Shown here one piece after another: positions 55,346 to 63,959 of a DNA stretch of 64,000 nucleotides. This stretch comes from Burkholderiales bacterium (GTDB lineage Bacteria > Pseudomonadota > Gammaproteobacteria > Burkholderiales > Burkholderiaceae_C): contig JAFKGD010000001.1 in NCBI GenBank assembly GCA_017307855.1, positions 372,001 through 436,000 of the forward strand, given 5' to 3'. Made by a program: the position numbers and the translations under genes. The notes beneath the pieces are model-generated. The model saw only the letters and a program-made list of their open reading frames with translations. It was not told where the DNA came from and did no database searches. Position 1 is the stretch's first letter, and each line of letters opens with the position of its first letter.

Positions 55346-55996
55346 ATGCCATCGCCCCCCATCGAAGCCACCGAACCGCGGGCCCGCGACGCCGACCGAT
55401 CGCAGGCCGCCATCCTGCTGGCCGCGCGAGACGAGTTCGCGGGGCACGGGCTGGCCGGTGCGCGCGTGGACCGCATCGCCGAGCGCGCCGGCGTGAACAA
55501 GCGCCTCATCTACTACTACTTCAAAAGCAAGGACGACCTTTTCCTCGCTGTGCTCGAACAGGCCTATGCCGACATCCGCGCGGCCGAGCGCGAGCTGCAT
55601 CTGGCCGACATGCCACCCGCGCAGGCGATCCGCCGGCTGACCGAATTCACGTGGGAGTACTACCTCGCCCATCCCGAGTTCCTCACCCTGCTCAACAGTG
55701 AAAACCTTCATCAGGGGCGCCACGTGACGAAGTCCTCGCGGGCGCGCGAGATGAATTCGCCGCTCATCGCCACGCTGGCCGAGATCCTCGAGCGCGGCCG
55801 TGCCGACGGCATCTTCCGCGGCGGCATCGATCCGGTGCAGCTGTACGTGTCGATCGCCGGCATGGCGTACTTCTACCTGTCCAACAACCACACCCTCTCG
55901 GCCATCTTCGGGCGCAGTCTCATGACACCGAAGGCGCAGCACGAACGCATCTCGCACATGTGCGATGTGATCCTAGGGTATGTCCTGAGAAACTGA
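55346..55996 (+). CDS. TetR-family transcriptional regulator
   Basis: 216 residues. N-terminal helix-turn-helix: RAAILLAARDEFAGHGLAGARVDRIAERAGVNKRLIYYYFKSKDDLFLAVLEQ (about 20-70), then a variable ligand-binding domain similar to RutR/YcdC-like members, with WEYYLAHPEFLTLLNSENLHQ. It precedes tctC by 82 bp on the same strand and carries a candidate self-operator in its promoter, which recurs upstream of both transport units of this region. Confidence 0.92.
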   Translation: MPSPPIEATEPRARDADRSQAAILLAARDEFAGHGLAGARVDRIAERAGVNKRLIYYYFKSKDDLFLAVLEQAYADIRAAERELHLADMPPAQAIRRLTEFTWEYYLAHPEFLTLLNSENLHQGRHVTKSSRAREMNSPLIATLAEILERGRADGIFRGGIDPVQLYVSIAGMAYFYLSNNHTLSAIFGRSLMTPKAQHERISHMCDVILGYVLRN

Positions 55997-56037
55997 ACGA
56001 CGGGCCGCGTTGACGCCCTCCCGGGCGCATTCCAGAA

Positions 56038-56052
56038 TTAACCTTCCAGTGA
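56038..56052. promoter_or_regulatory. Candidate TetR operator, copy B
   Basis: TTAACCTTCCAGTGA, 26 bp before the tctC ATG, in the reverse orientation to copy A. Read on the minus strand, AATTCAC-n5-GGTTAA matches copy A. Confidence 0.5.
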
Positions 56053-56077
56053 ATTATTAGAGAAGGAGACAACTGAA

Positions 56078-57088
56078 ATGACGACATCCGGATTGCTTTC
56101 CCGTTCGCTGCTGGCCGCAGGCCTCCTGTCGATCGCCGCCTCTGGCGCCTTCGCGCAATGGAAGCCCACGCGCCCCATCACGCTCATCGTGCCCTGGGCC
56201 GCGGGCGGATCCACCGACCAGGTCACGCGCGTCGCGGCGGCCGAGATCGAGAAGGCGCTGGGCCAGAAGGTGGTGGTGATGAACCAGCCCGGCGCCTCGG
56301 GCTCGGTGGGCACCAAGAACGCACTCGAGGCGGCCAAGGACGGCTACACCTGGACGGCCGGCGCCGCCAAGGACCTGGGCACCTACAAGGTGCTGGGCAT
56401 GCTCGACACGTCTATCCAGGACTGGAACCTCTATCTGACCGTGGCCCATGTCTCGGTGGTGGGCGTCAACGCCGATACGCCGTACAAGACCATGCCCGAG
56501 TTGCTGGCGGCCATGAAGGCCAAGCCGAACTCGGTGAGCGTCGCAACGGCTGGCGTCAACTCCAGCGGCCACTCGGCGATCGAGGCCATCGCCCGCGCCA
56601 CCGGCACCACTTACAAGCACGTCACCTACGACGGCGGCAACCCGGCCGTGGTGTCGACACTGTCGGGCGAAACCCAGGTGACGACGCAGCTGGCGGCCGA
56701 GCAGACCGACATGATCCGCGCCAAGCGCATCCGCCCGCTGGCCGTGGTGAGCGACAAGCCGCTGACGATCGAGGGCTACGGCACCATTCCGCCGCTGTCG
56801 CAGTTCGTGCCCGGCTTCAAGGACCCGATCAATTATTTCGGCATCTTCGTTCCCAAGGGTGTGCCGGCCGAGGTCAAGCAGACGCTGGACAACCTCTGGA
56901 ACAGCCAGATCGCCAAGGGCGACGCGCTCAAGAAGTACGCCGAATCGCGGGGTGCCATGTTCTCGGGCGCCTATGGCGACGAGGCGCAGAAGGCCGTCAT
57001 GCCCGCCATCCAGTCTTACGCCTGGGTGCAGCAGGAAGCCGGCAAGGCCAAGGTGTCGCCCGACACCATCGGCATCCCCAAGCCCTGA
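56078..57088 (+). CDS. tctC: Tripartite tricarboxylate transporter substrate-binding protein
   Basis: 336 residues. Signal peptide ending GAFAQ at about 27, then WKPTRPITLIVPWAAGGSTDQVTRV, the family start, with NQPGASGSVGTKNALE and KHVTYDGGNPAVVS. GAAGGAG lies 10 bases before the ATG. It is followed directly by tctB and tctA, so unlike the other Bug proteins of the window it belongs to a complete TTT system. It is probably induced through the TetR gene next door. Confidence 0.94.
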   Translation: MTTSGLLSRSLLAAGLLSIAASGAFAQWKPTRPITLIVPWAAGGSTDQVTRVAAAEIEKALGQKVVVMNQPGASGSVGTKNALEAAKDGYTWTAGAAKDLGTYKVLGMLDTSIQDWNLYLTVAHVSVVGVNADTPYKTMPELLAAMKAKPNSVSVATAGVNSSGHSAIEAIARATGTTYKHVTYDGGNPAVVSTLSGETQVTTQLAAEQTDMIRAKRIRPLAVVSDKPLTIEGYGTIPPLSQFVPGFKDPINYFGIFVPKGVPAEVKQTLDNLWNSQIAKGDALKKYAESRGAMFSGAYGDEAQKAVMPAIQSYAWVQQEAGKAKVSPDTIGIPKP

Positions 57089-57105
57089 CGACCGCGCACC
57101 GCGCA

Positions 57106-57128
57106 GCGCCCGGCGTCCTGCCGGGCGC
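57106..57128 (+). other. Stable hairpin between tctC and tctB
   Basis: GCGCCCGGC-gtcct-GCCGGGCGC, 9-bp perfect arms, 17 bp after the tctC stop, without a T-run. Such hairpins stabilise the upstream mRNA and let the binding protein be made in excess over the permease. Confidence 0.6.
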
Positions 57129-57166
57129 CTGTCGCTTCCCTCCCTGAATTTCCTGGACGAAGCATC

Positions 57167-57679
57167 ATGAGTGATGGTGGAAAAACCGCCCGTTCCGACC
57201 TTGTGGGCGGTGCGGGCTGGATCGTGTTCGGCCTGCTGATCCTGGGCGAATCGCTGCGCATGGACAGGTTCGCGCAGATGGGCTCGACTCTCTACACCAT
57301 GCCCGGCTTCATGCCCGGCCTCATTGGCGCGACGCTGATCGTGCTGGGCCTGGCGCTGTGCCTGCGTGGCTGGCGCCGCCAGCGGCTTGCGCGAATGGCC
57401 ACTGCCGCGGGGGCTGACGAACCAGCGCCGTCCCTGCTCAACGGCCGCGTACTGGCCACGCTGGCCCTCACCTTCATTTACGCCATCGGCCTGATCGGAC
57501 GGGTGCATTTCGTGCTGGCGACCACGCTGTTCGCCACCGCCTTCGTGTGGACCTTCACACCGCCCGAGGTGTCTCCGGTGCGGCGCGCCCTCGGCGCTGT
57601 CATCGCCGGCCTGCTGACGGCGCTGGCGGTGTTCTTCATCTTCGAGGACGTCTTCCTCGTGCGCCTGCCCGGCGCCTGA
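57167..57679 (+). CDS. tctB: Tripartite tricarboxylate transporter small membrane subunit
   Basis: 170 residues with four hydrophobic helices (about 12-30, 45-63, 85-105, 130-155), a typical TctB. It lies 78 bp after tctC across the hairpin and 15 bp before tctA. Confidence 0.88.
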   Translation: MSDGGKTARSDLVGGAGWIVFGLLILGESLRMDRFAQMGSTLYTMPGFMPGLIGATLIVLGLALCLRGWRRQRLARMATAAGADEPAPSLLNGRVLATLALTFIYAIGLIGRVHFVLATTLFATAFVWTFTPPEVSPVRRALGAVIAGLLTALAVFFIFEDVFLVRLPGA

Positions 57680-57694
57680 AGCGGGACCTGCATC

Positions 57695-59209
57695 ATGTTC
57701 GACGGACTCGTTGCTTTCGGCCACTCGCTGGCCCATTTCAGCTCACCCGCCACGATCTTCTACGCGCTGCTGTCGTCGCTGATCGGCGTGATCATGGGCG
57801 CCATGCCCGGCCTCACGGCCACCATGACACTGGCGCTGGTGACCACGCTCACGCTCAAGTTGCCGCCCGACCAGGCCCTGCTCATTCTCATTTGCAGCTA
57901 CGTCGGCTGCATCTATGGCGGCTCGCGCTCGGCCATCCTGCTCAACATTCCGGGCACGCCGGCCTCGGCCGCGGCCTGCCTCGACGGCTACGCGCTCGCG
58001 CGTCAGGGCCTGGCCGGCCGTGCCATGGGTATCGCCACCACGGGCTCGGTGATGGGCACGCTGATCGGCATGTTCTTCCTGGCCGGGTTCACCCCCGTAC
58101 TTGGTGACATGGCGCTGAAGTTCGGTGCCTACGAGTTCTTCTGGCTCGCGCTGTTCGGCGTGCTGATCGCCGGCACGCTGACGGGCGACGATCCTCTCAA
58201 GGGCTGGATCGCCGGCATCGCGGGCATCTTCATCGCCACCATCGGGCAGGAGGCGCAGTACGCCTACGAGCGTTTCGCCTGGGGCGTACGCGACCTGGCC
58301 GGCGGCATCCAGCTGGTGCCGGCGCTGGTGGGCGCGTTCGGTTTCGCCGAACTGCTCACGGCGATGAAGGAGCGCCAGGCGCCGGTCAAGATCAGCGCCT
58401 TCGACACCGTGATTCCGCGCATCAAGGACGTGTGGCAGTACCGCCGCACCATCCTGCGCTCGGGGCTGATCGGCACCGGCGTGGGCGTGGTGCCGGGCGT
58501 GGGCGAGGACGTGGCGGCCTGGTCGTCGTATGCCGCCGCGCGGCGCGCCAGCAAGGAGAAGGAAAAATTCGGCAAGGGCTCGGTCGAAGGCCTGATGGCC
58601 GCCGAGACAGGCGACAACGCCTGCGTGCCCGGCGCAATGATTCCCGTGCTGACCCTGGCCATCCCCGGCTCGGCACCGGCCGCCGTGCTGATGGCCGCGA
58701 TGATCATCCACGGCATCAAGCCTGGCCCGATGATCATGGTGGAGAACCCGCAGTTCGTGTACGACGTGGTCGCCATGATGCTGTTCGCCACCATCGGCAT
58801 CCTGATCTACGGCCTGGTCCTCACCAAGGCACTGGTGCAGGTGCTGCGCGTGCCGCAGCACCTGATCGTGCCGATCATCTTCGTGCTGTGCGCTGTGGGC
58901 AGCTTCGCCATCGCGGGCCGCCTGTTCGACGTCTACGTGATGCTGGCCTTCGGCCTGATCGGCTTCTTCCTGCGCCACTACGGCTATCCGATGGCGCCGC
59001 TGGTGCTGGGCATCGTGCTGGGCGATCTGCTGGAGAAGAACCTGCGCCGCGCGCTGGTGCTCTCCGACGGCGACCTCACGCCTTTCTTCACCCGTCCGAT
59101 CTCGGCCGCCGTGGCCGCGCTGATCTTCGGCACCATCGCCTGGAAGCTCTGGACCATGCGCCGCGCGCGCATCGCTGCGCGCCAGCCGGCCTCATCATCT
59201 CCCCCATGA
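57695..59209 (+). CDS. tctA: Tripartite tricarboxylate transporter large permease
   Basis: 504 residues with about 12 helices. Signatures: IGVIMGAMPGLTATMTLALVTTLTLKLPPDQALLILICSYVGCIYGGSRSAILLNIPGTPASAA, the conserved pore segment of TctA, and PGVGEDVAAWSSYAAARRASK, plus GAMIPVLTLAIPGSAPAAVLMAA. With TctB and TctC it imports a carboxylate driven by a cation gradient. ATGA overlap with the isomerase-like gene. Confidence 0.95.
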   Translation: MFDGLVAFGHSLAHFSSPATIFYALLSSLIGVIMGAMPGLTATMTLALVTTLTLKLPPDQALLILICSYVGCIYGGSRSAILLNIPGTPASAAACLDGYALARQGLAGRAMGIATTGSVMGTLIGMFFLAGFTPVLGDMALKFGAYEFFWLALFGVLIAGTLTGDDPLKGWIAGIAGIFIATIGQEAQYAYERFAWGVRDLAGGIQLVPALVGAFGFAELLTAMKERQAPVKISAFDTVIPRIKDVWQYRRTILRSGLIGTGVGVVPGVGEDVAAWSSYAAARRASKEKEKFGKGSVEGLMAAETGDNACVPGAMIPVLTLAIPGSAPAAVLMAAMIIHGIKPGPMIMVENPQFVYDVVAMMLFATIGILIYGLVLTKALVQVLRVPQHLIVPIIFVLCAVGSFAIAGRLFDVYVMLAFGLIGFFLRHYGYPMAPLVLGIVLGDLLEKNLRRALVLSDGDLTPFFTRPISAAVAALIFGTIAWKLWTMRRARIAARQPASSSPP

Positions 59210-60036
59210 AACTCTCGCTGTGCAACGAGGTGCTGCAGCACCTCCCGTTCGAAGACCAGTGCCGCATCGCGGCCGCCCTGGGCTGCCAGGGCCTGGAGGT
59301 GGCGCCGTTCACGCTCACCGACGATCCGCGCACGCTGACTGCGGCCGACGCGCGCCGCATCGCCGGCATCGCCGCCGACCACGGGCTCACGATCTCCAGC
59401 CTGCACTGGCTGCTGGTCAAGCCTGACGGCCTGTCGCTCTCCACGCCCGACGACGCGCTGCACAGGCGCACCACCGACTTCCTGCGCCACCTGATCGACT
59501 TCGCGGGCGAATGCGGTGCCGATGCGCTGGTGCACGGATCGCACAAGCAGCGCTCGCCCTGGCCAGGCCAGAGCGTGGCCGATGCGCTGGCCCGGGCCGA
59601 AGCAGGCTGGGCGCGCCTGGCGCCGGCAGCGCAGGCCGCCGGCGTGGTCTATTGCATAGAGCCGCTGTCGCGCCGCGAGACCGAAGTGCTCAACACCGTG
59701 GCGGAAGCCGCCGCCGTGGTCGACCGCATCGGCTCGCCCGCCATGCGCACCATGATCGACCTGAGCGCCGCCGCGCAGGCCGAAGCCGAGCCGCCGCACC
59801 AGGTGCTGGCGCGGTATCTCGCCAGCGGCCACATCGCCCACGTGCAGGTGAACGACGCCAACCGCCGCGGCCCCGGCCAGGGCGACACTCCGGTGGCACC
59901 TCTGCTGCGTGTGCTGCATGAGGCCGGCTACGGCGGATGGATCGCCATGGAGCCGTTCGATTACCACCCGGATCCGCTAGCGTGCGCCGCCCACTCGGCC
60001 GGCTATGTGCGCGGCATTCTGGAGACGCTTCGATGA
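59206..60036 (+). CDS. Sugar phosphate isomerase/epimerase-like TIM-barrel protein
   Basis: 276 residues (AP endonuclease family 2 fold). Metal-site segments: YCIEPLSRRETEVLNT (Glu), MIDLSAAAQAE, HVQVNDANRRGPGQG and WIAMEPFDYHPDP (Glu). Members act on hexuronates, keto-sugars or inosose. The ATG at 59206 overlaps tctA as ATGA and the gene ends in an ATGA overlap with the enolase-superfamily gene, so it processes the imported compound. Confidence 0.9.
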   Translation: MKLSLCNEVLQHLPFEDQCRIAAALGCQGLEVAPFTLTDDPRTLTAADARRIAGIAADHGLTISSLHWLLVKPDGLSLSTPDDALHRRTTDFLRHLIDFAGECGADALVHGSHKQRSPWPGQSVADALARAEAGWARLAPAAQAAGVVYCIEPLSRRETEVLNTVAEAAAVVDRIGSPAMRTMIDLSAAAQAEAEPPHQVLARYLASGHIAHVQVNDANRRGPGQGDTPVAPLLRVLHEAGYGGWIAMEPFDYHPDPLACAAHSAGYVRGILETLR

Positions 60037-61451
60037 CGACAACCGTCTACGACGCACCGCAGCCGCCCGCGCCCGCCACGACCGGCGCGCGCGTGCGGCT
60101 GCGCTCGGTCGAACTCTTCGAGCGGCCGGTCACCCTGCGCCTGCCGTTCCGCTTCGGCGCGGCCACGGTCACGCGCTGCCCGCAGGCCTTCGTGCGTGTG
60201 GTGGCCGAGGTGGACGGCCGCACGGCCGAAGGCGCCACAGCCGAGCTGATGGTGCCCAAGTGGTTCGACAAGAACCCCGGGCTCACGCACGAGCAGAACT
60301 TCGAGCAGCTGCGCGAATCGCTGCGAAACGCCGCCGACGCCTATGGCAGTGAAACGTCGGCGCAGAGCCCGTGGCAACTGGCCATCCAGGCTGGCGATGT
60401 GGCGGTGGCGCGCGGCGTCGCACGCGGCCTGCCGCGCCTGGTGGCGCAATTCGGCACGGCCCAGCTCGACAAGGCGGTGGCCGATGCCGCCCTGCGCGCC
60501 GCGGGACTGTCCTGGGTGGCCGGACTGCGTGCCGGCCTGCTGGGCGATCCGTTCAGCGCTGCGTTGCCGCTGGCGGCGCCGGCCCGGGTCGCGCTGCGCC
60601 ATACCGTGGGCCTGGCCGACCGTATCACCGAGGCCGAATTGGCTGCCGAACGCGACGCCGACCCGCGCGACGGCTTGCCCGCTTCGCTCGAATCGGCCAT
60701 CACGCACGACGGCCTGCACCACTTCAAGCTCAAGCTGTCGGGCCGGCCTGATGCCGACACCGAACGGCTCGCGCGCATCGCGGCTCTGCTCGACACGCGC
60801 GCGGGCGACTACCGCGTCACGCTCGACGGCAACGAGACCTTCGCCAGCGCCGCCGCGCTCGGCGAGTTCTGGGCCGTCTTCACGGCGCGACCCGAGCTGG
60901 CCGGCCTGCTGGCCCGCACGCTGCTGCTGGAGCAGCCGCTGCCACGCGCGATCACACTGCAGGAATCGATCGCGCACCTGGGCATCGGCGTGCCCGTCAT
61001 CCTCGACGAGTCGGACGACCACCCGGGCGCGTTCGAGCGTGGCCTGTCGCTGGGCTACCGTGGCATCTCCAGCAAGGCCTGCAAGGGCATCTACCGGTCT
61101 TTGCGCAGCGCCGCGCGCGTGGCGCAGGAACCCGAGCGCCTGCTGCTGTCGGGCGAAGACCTCACCTGCCAGGCCGGTCTGGCTGTGCAGCAGGACTGCG
61201 CGCTGGCCAGCAGCCTGGGTGTGACGCACATCGAGCGCAACGGCCATCACTACGTCGACGGCTTCGGCATCGCGCCCGAGGCCGAGTCGCAGGCGTTCGC
61301 CGCTGCCCACCCCGACCTGTACCGGCCGGGCACGCGGCCACGCCTGGCCGTGCGCGATGGCCGCATCGCGCTGGCCAGCGTGCACGCCGCGCCGGGCCTG
61401 GGCACGGCCGTGCATCCGCGCTGGGATTCACTGCAAACCATTCGCGACTGA
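60033..61451 (+). CDS. Enolase-superfamily enzyme (mandelate racemase/dehydratase-like)
   Basis: 472 residues. Capping domain at 20-190, barrel behind. Catalytic pieces: HHFKLKLSG (the KxK), VTLDGNETF (metal Asp and Glu), LLEQPLPRAI (metal Glu), VILDESDDHPG (metal Asp) and GISSKACKGIYRS (second Lys). The family racemises, epimerises or dehydrates acid sugars and related carboxylates through an enolate. It is longer than the average and its central region is unlike characterised sugar-acid dehydratases. Coupled by ATGA to the isomerase-like gene. Substrate unknown. Confidence 0.88.
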   Translation: MTTTVYDAPQPPAPATTGARVRLRSVELFERPVTLRLPFRFGAATVTRCPQAFVRVVAEVDGRTAEGATAELMVPKWFDKNPGLTHEQNFEQLRESLRNAADAYGSETSAQSPWQLAIQAGDVAVARGVARGLPRLVAQFGTAQLDKAVADAALRAAGLSWVAGLRAGLLGDPFSAALPLAAPARVALRHTVGLADRITEAELAAERDADPRDGLPASLESAITHDGLHHFKLKLSGRPDADTERLARIAALLDTRAGDYRVTLDGNETFASAAALGEFWAVFTARPELAGLLARTLLLEQPLPRAITLQESIAHLGIGVPVILDESDDHPGAFERGLSLGYRGISSKACKGIYRSLRSAARVAQEPERLLLSGEDLTCQAGLAVQQDCALASSLGVTHIERNGHHYVDGFGIAPEAESQAFAAAHPDLYRPGTRPRLAVRDGRIALASVHAAPGLGTAVHPRWDSLQTIRD

Positions 61452-61459
61452 TCCTCAAG

Positions 61460-61474
61460 TCACCAGACGGTTAA
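61460..61474. promoter_or_regulatory. Candidate TetR operator, copy C
   Basis: TCACCAGACGGTTAA, 14 of 15 identical to copy A before the TetR gene. It lies 245 bp upstream of the Bug gene start. ATGGTGAATT (61653-61662), nearer to the gene, repeats the half-site AATTCACCAT on the other strand. Confidence 0.55.
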
Positions 61475-61704
61475 CAAAATACCGCTCCGGCATGGGCATG
61501 GCGCCCAGGGGTGTCAGGCCGCGGGGCCTGCGCCACGCCCGATTCACCTTGTGAGCATAACGGATTTACCTAGGGTAAGCCCCGAGCGGTGAGCCCTGTT
61601 TGCGTCTTGGGCGCAGGACGCGAAGCTCATAAAATCCCACACAATTCAATCAATGGTGAATTAAAATCCCAACCCGACGGGCACAGCCCATGGAGACAAG
61701 ACTC

Positions 61705-62667
61705 ATGAAGTTCAGCCGTATCGCCGCGCTCGCCACCCTGGCCTTTGCCACCGCCGCCGTGGCGCAGCAGGGGTATCCCAACAAGCCCATCCGTGTCGTC
61801 GTGCCCTTCGCGGCCGGCAGCACCACGGACATCATCGCGCGCGCCATCGCCGACAAGATGGGCCAGAGCATGGGCACCACGCTGGTGGTGGACAACCGCG
61901 GCGGCGCCAGCGGCACCATCGGCCAGCAGGCTGTGGCCACGGCCGCGCCCGACGGCTACACGATCATGATCCACAGCTCGTCGCACACGGTCAGCCCCTC
62001 CACGTTCTCCAAGCTGCCGTTCGACACCGTCAATGATTTCGCCGGCATCACCCCGATCTCTTCCACGCCCAACGTGCTGGTGATCTCGCCGTCAAAGAAC
62101 CTCAAGACCCTGCCCGCGCTGGTCGCCAGCGCCAAGGCCAACCCCGGCAAGATGAACTTCGCCTCGGCCGGCCAGGGCAGCGCCACGCACCTGAACGCCG
62201 AGAAGTTCAAGATGGCCGCGCAGATCGACGCGCAGAACATCCCGTTCAAGGGCTCGGCCGAAGCCGTGACCGAAGTGCTGTCGGGCCGCGTCGACTACTA
62301 CTTCTCGCCCATCGCCCCGGTGATCGGCCAGATCCGCGACGGCCAGCTGCTGGCCCTCGCCGTGGGCTCGCCGCGCCGCGCCAGCGCCCTGCCTGACGTG
62401 CCGACCACGGCCGAAGCCGGCGTGCCCGGTTCCGAATTCAACTTCTGGATCGGCATGATGGCCCCGGCCAAGACGCCGCGCGACATCGTCAACCGCCTGC
62501 ACGACGAAGTCGTCAAGGCGCTGGCCACGCCCGAGGTCAAAGAGCGCTTCCTCAAGCTCGGCGCCGATGCCTGGACGCTCAAGCCCGAGCAGTTCGATGC
62601 CTACATCCGGGACGAGATCAAGAGCAACGCGGCCCTCGTGAAGGCCGCCGGCCTCAAGGTCGAGTGA
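61705..62667 (+). CDS. Bug-family tripartite tricarboxylate transporter substrate-binding protein
   Basis: 320 residues from the ATG at 61705, with GGAGACAAG before it. Signal peptide (KFSRIAALATLAFATAAVAQ), then YPNKPIRVVVPFAAGSTTDIIARA, DNRGGASGTIGQQ, QNIPFKGSAEAVTEVLSG. No permease follows, so it may dock to the TctAB permease of the operon upstream, as it shares the TetR motif. Followed by a hairpin (62705-62725) and the oxidoreductase gene. Confidence 0.94.
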   Translation: MKFSRIAALATLAFATAAVAQQGYPNKPIRVVVPFAAGSTTDIIARAIADKMGQSMGTTLVVDNRGGASGTIGQQAVATAAPDGYTIMIHSSSHTVSPSTFSKLPFDTVNDFAGITPISSTPNVLVISPSKNLKTLPALVASAKANPGKMNFASAGQGSATHLNAEKFKMAAQIDAQNIPFKGSAEAVTEVLSGRVDYYFSPIAPVIGQIRDGQLLALAVGSPRRASALPDVPTTAEAGVPGSEFNFWIGMMAPAKTPRDIVNRLHDEVVKALATPEVKERFLKLGADAWTLKPEQFDAYIRDEIKSNAALVKAAGLKVE

Positions 62668-62704
62668 TCGCCTTGCCCTGATCCCCGGACAACTGTTTCC
62701 TCAA

Positions 62705-62725
62705 GGCGGGGCGTTGCGCCCCGCC
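62705..62725 (+). other. Stable hairpin between the Bug gene and the oxidoreductase
   Basis: GGCGGGGCG-ttg-CGCCCCGCC, 9-bp perfect arms, 37 bp after the Bug stop, no T-run. Equivalent in position to the tctC-tctB hairpin. Confidence 0.55.
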
Positions 62726-62773
62726 CGCCCATCCCTCCCCACCCGCACCGAAGTACCGAAGGACTCCTCCTCC

Positions 62774-63949
62774 ATGCCTACTCATCGTCTCGGCCTCATC
62801 ATGCACGGCGTCACCGGCCGCATGGGCATGAACCAGCATCTGATCCGCTCCATCGTGGCGATCCGCAAGCAGGGCGGCGTCACGCTCAGCAATGGCGACA
62901 AGGTCATGCCCGACCCGATCCTGATCGGCCGCAATGCCGAGAAGATCGAAGCGCTGGCCAAGGCCCACGGCATCGACCGCTGGGGCACCGACCTCGACCA
63001 GGCACTGGCCAACAAGGACGACACCGTGTTCTTCGACGCGGGCACCACGCAGATGCGGCCGACGCTGCTGGCCAAGGCCATCCGCGCCGGCAAGCACGTC
63101 TACTGCGAAAAACCGATCGCCACCAACCTGAACGAAGCCGTCGAGATTGCCCGCCTGGCCGAAGAGGCTAAGGCGAAGCACGGCATCAAGAGCGGAGCCG
63201 TGCAGGACAAGCTCTTCCTGCCGGGCCTGCGCAAGCTCGACATGCTGCGCCGCGCCGGCTTCTTCGGCCGCATGCTGTCGCTGCGCCTCGAATTCGGCTA
63301 CTGGGTGTTCGAAGGTGACCTGCAGCCGATCCAGCGCCCGAGCTGGAACTACCGCGCCGAAGACGGCGGCGGCATGATCCTGGACATGATGTGCCACTGG
63401 CGCTATGTGCTGGACAACCTCTTCGGCGAAGTGAAGTCCATCACCTGCCTGGGCACCACCCACATCCCCCAGCGCTGGGACGAGGCCGGCAAGCCCTACG
63501 ACTGCACGGCCGACGATGCCGCCTACGCCATCGCCGAACTGGTCGGCCACAACGGCGAGCCCGTCATCGCGCAACTGAACATGAGCTGGGTCACCCGCGT
63601 GAACCGCGAAGACCTCGTCACCTTCCATGTCGATGGCACGCACGGCTCGGCCGTCGCCACCCTCACCGACTGCAAGGCGCAAAGCCGCGTCAACACGCCG
63701 CGCCCGGTGTGGAACCCCGACGTCAAGCAGACCATGAACTTCACCGAGCAGTGGCAGGACGTGCCCGACACGCAGGTCTACGACAACGGCTTCAAGATCC
63801 AGTGGGAACACTTCATCCGCCACATCGTCGAGGACGCGCCCTACACCTGGACGTTGCCCGAAGGCGCCAAGGGTGTGCAGCTGGTCGAAGCCGCGCTGGA
63901 GAGCTGGAAGGAACGCCGCTGGGTCGACGTGCCGGCTCTGAACATCTGA
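62774..63949 (+). CDS. Gfo/Idh/MocA-family oxidoreductase
   Basis: 391 residues. N-terminal Rossmann fold begins GLIMHGVTGRMGMNQHLIRSI; CEKPIATNLNEAVEIARL is the characteristic EKP motif (catalytic Lys) and GGGMILDMMCHWRYVLDNLFG marks the C-terminal substrate domain. It oxidises or reduces a sugar or polyol acid with NAD(P). The ATG at 62774 follows a short spacer after the hairpin. Ten bp separate its stop from the next gene, so they are co-transcribed. Confidence 0.92.
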   Translation: MPTHRLGLIMHGVTGRMGMNQHLIRSIVAIRKQGGVTLSNGDKVMPDPILIGRNAEKIEALAKAHGIDRWGTDLDQALANKDDTVFFDAGTTQMRPTLLAKAIRAGKHVYCEKPIATNLNEAVEIARLAEEAKAKHGIKSGAVQDKLFLPGLRKLDMLRRAGFFGRMLSLRLEFGYWVFEGDLQPIQRPSWNYRAEDGGGMILDMMCHWRYVLDNLFGEVKSITCLGTTHIPQRWDEAGKPYDCTADDAAYAIAELVGHNGEPVIAQLNMSWVTRVNREDLVTFHVDGTHGSAVATLTDCKAQSRVNTPRPVWNPDVKQTMNFTEQWQDVPDTQVYDNGFKIQWEHFIRHIVEDAPYTWTLPEGAKGVQLVEAALESWKERRWVDVPALNI

Positions 63950-63959
63950 AGCACACGCC

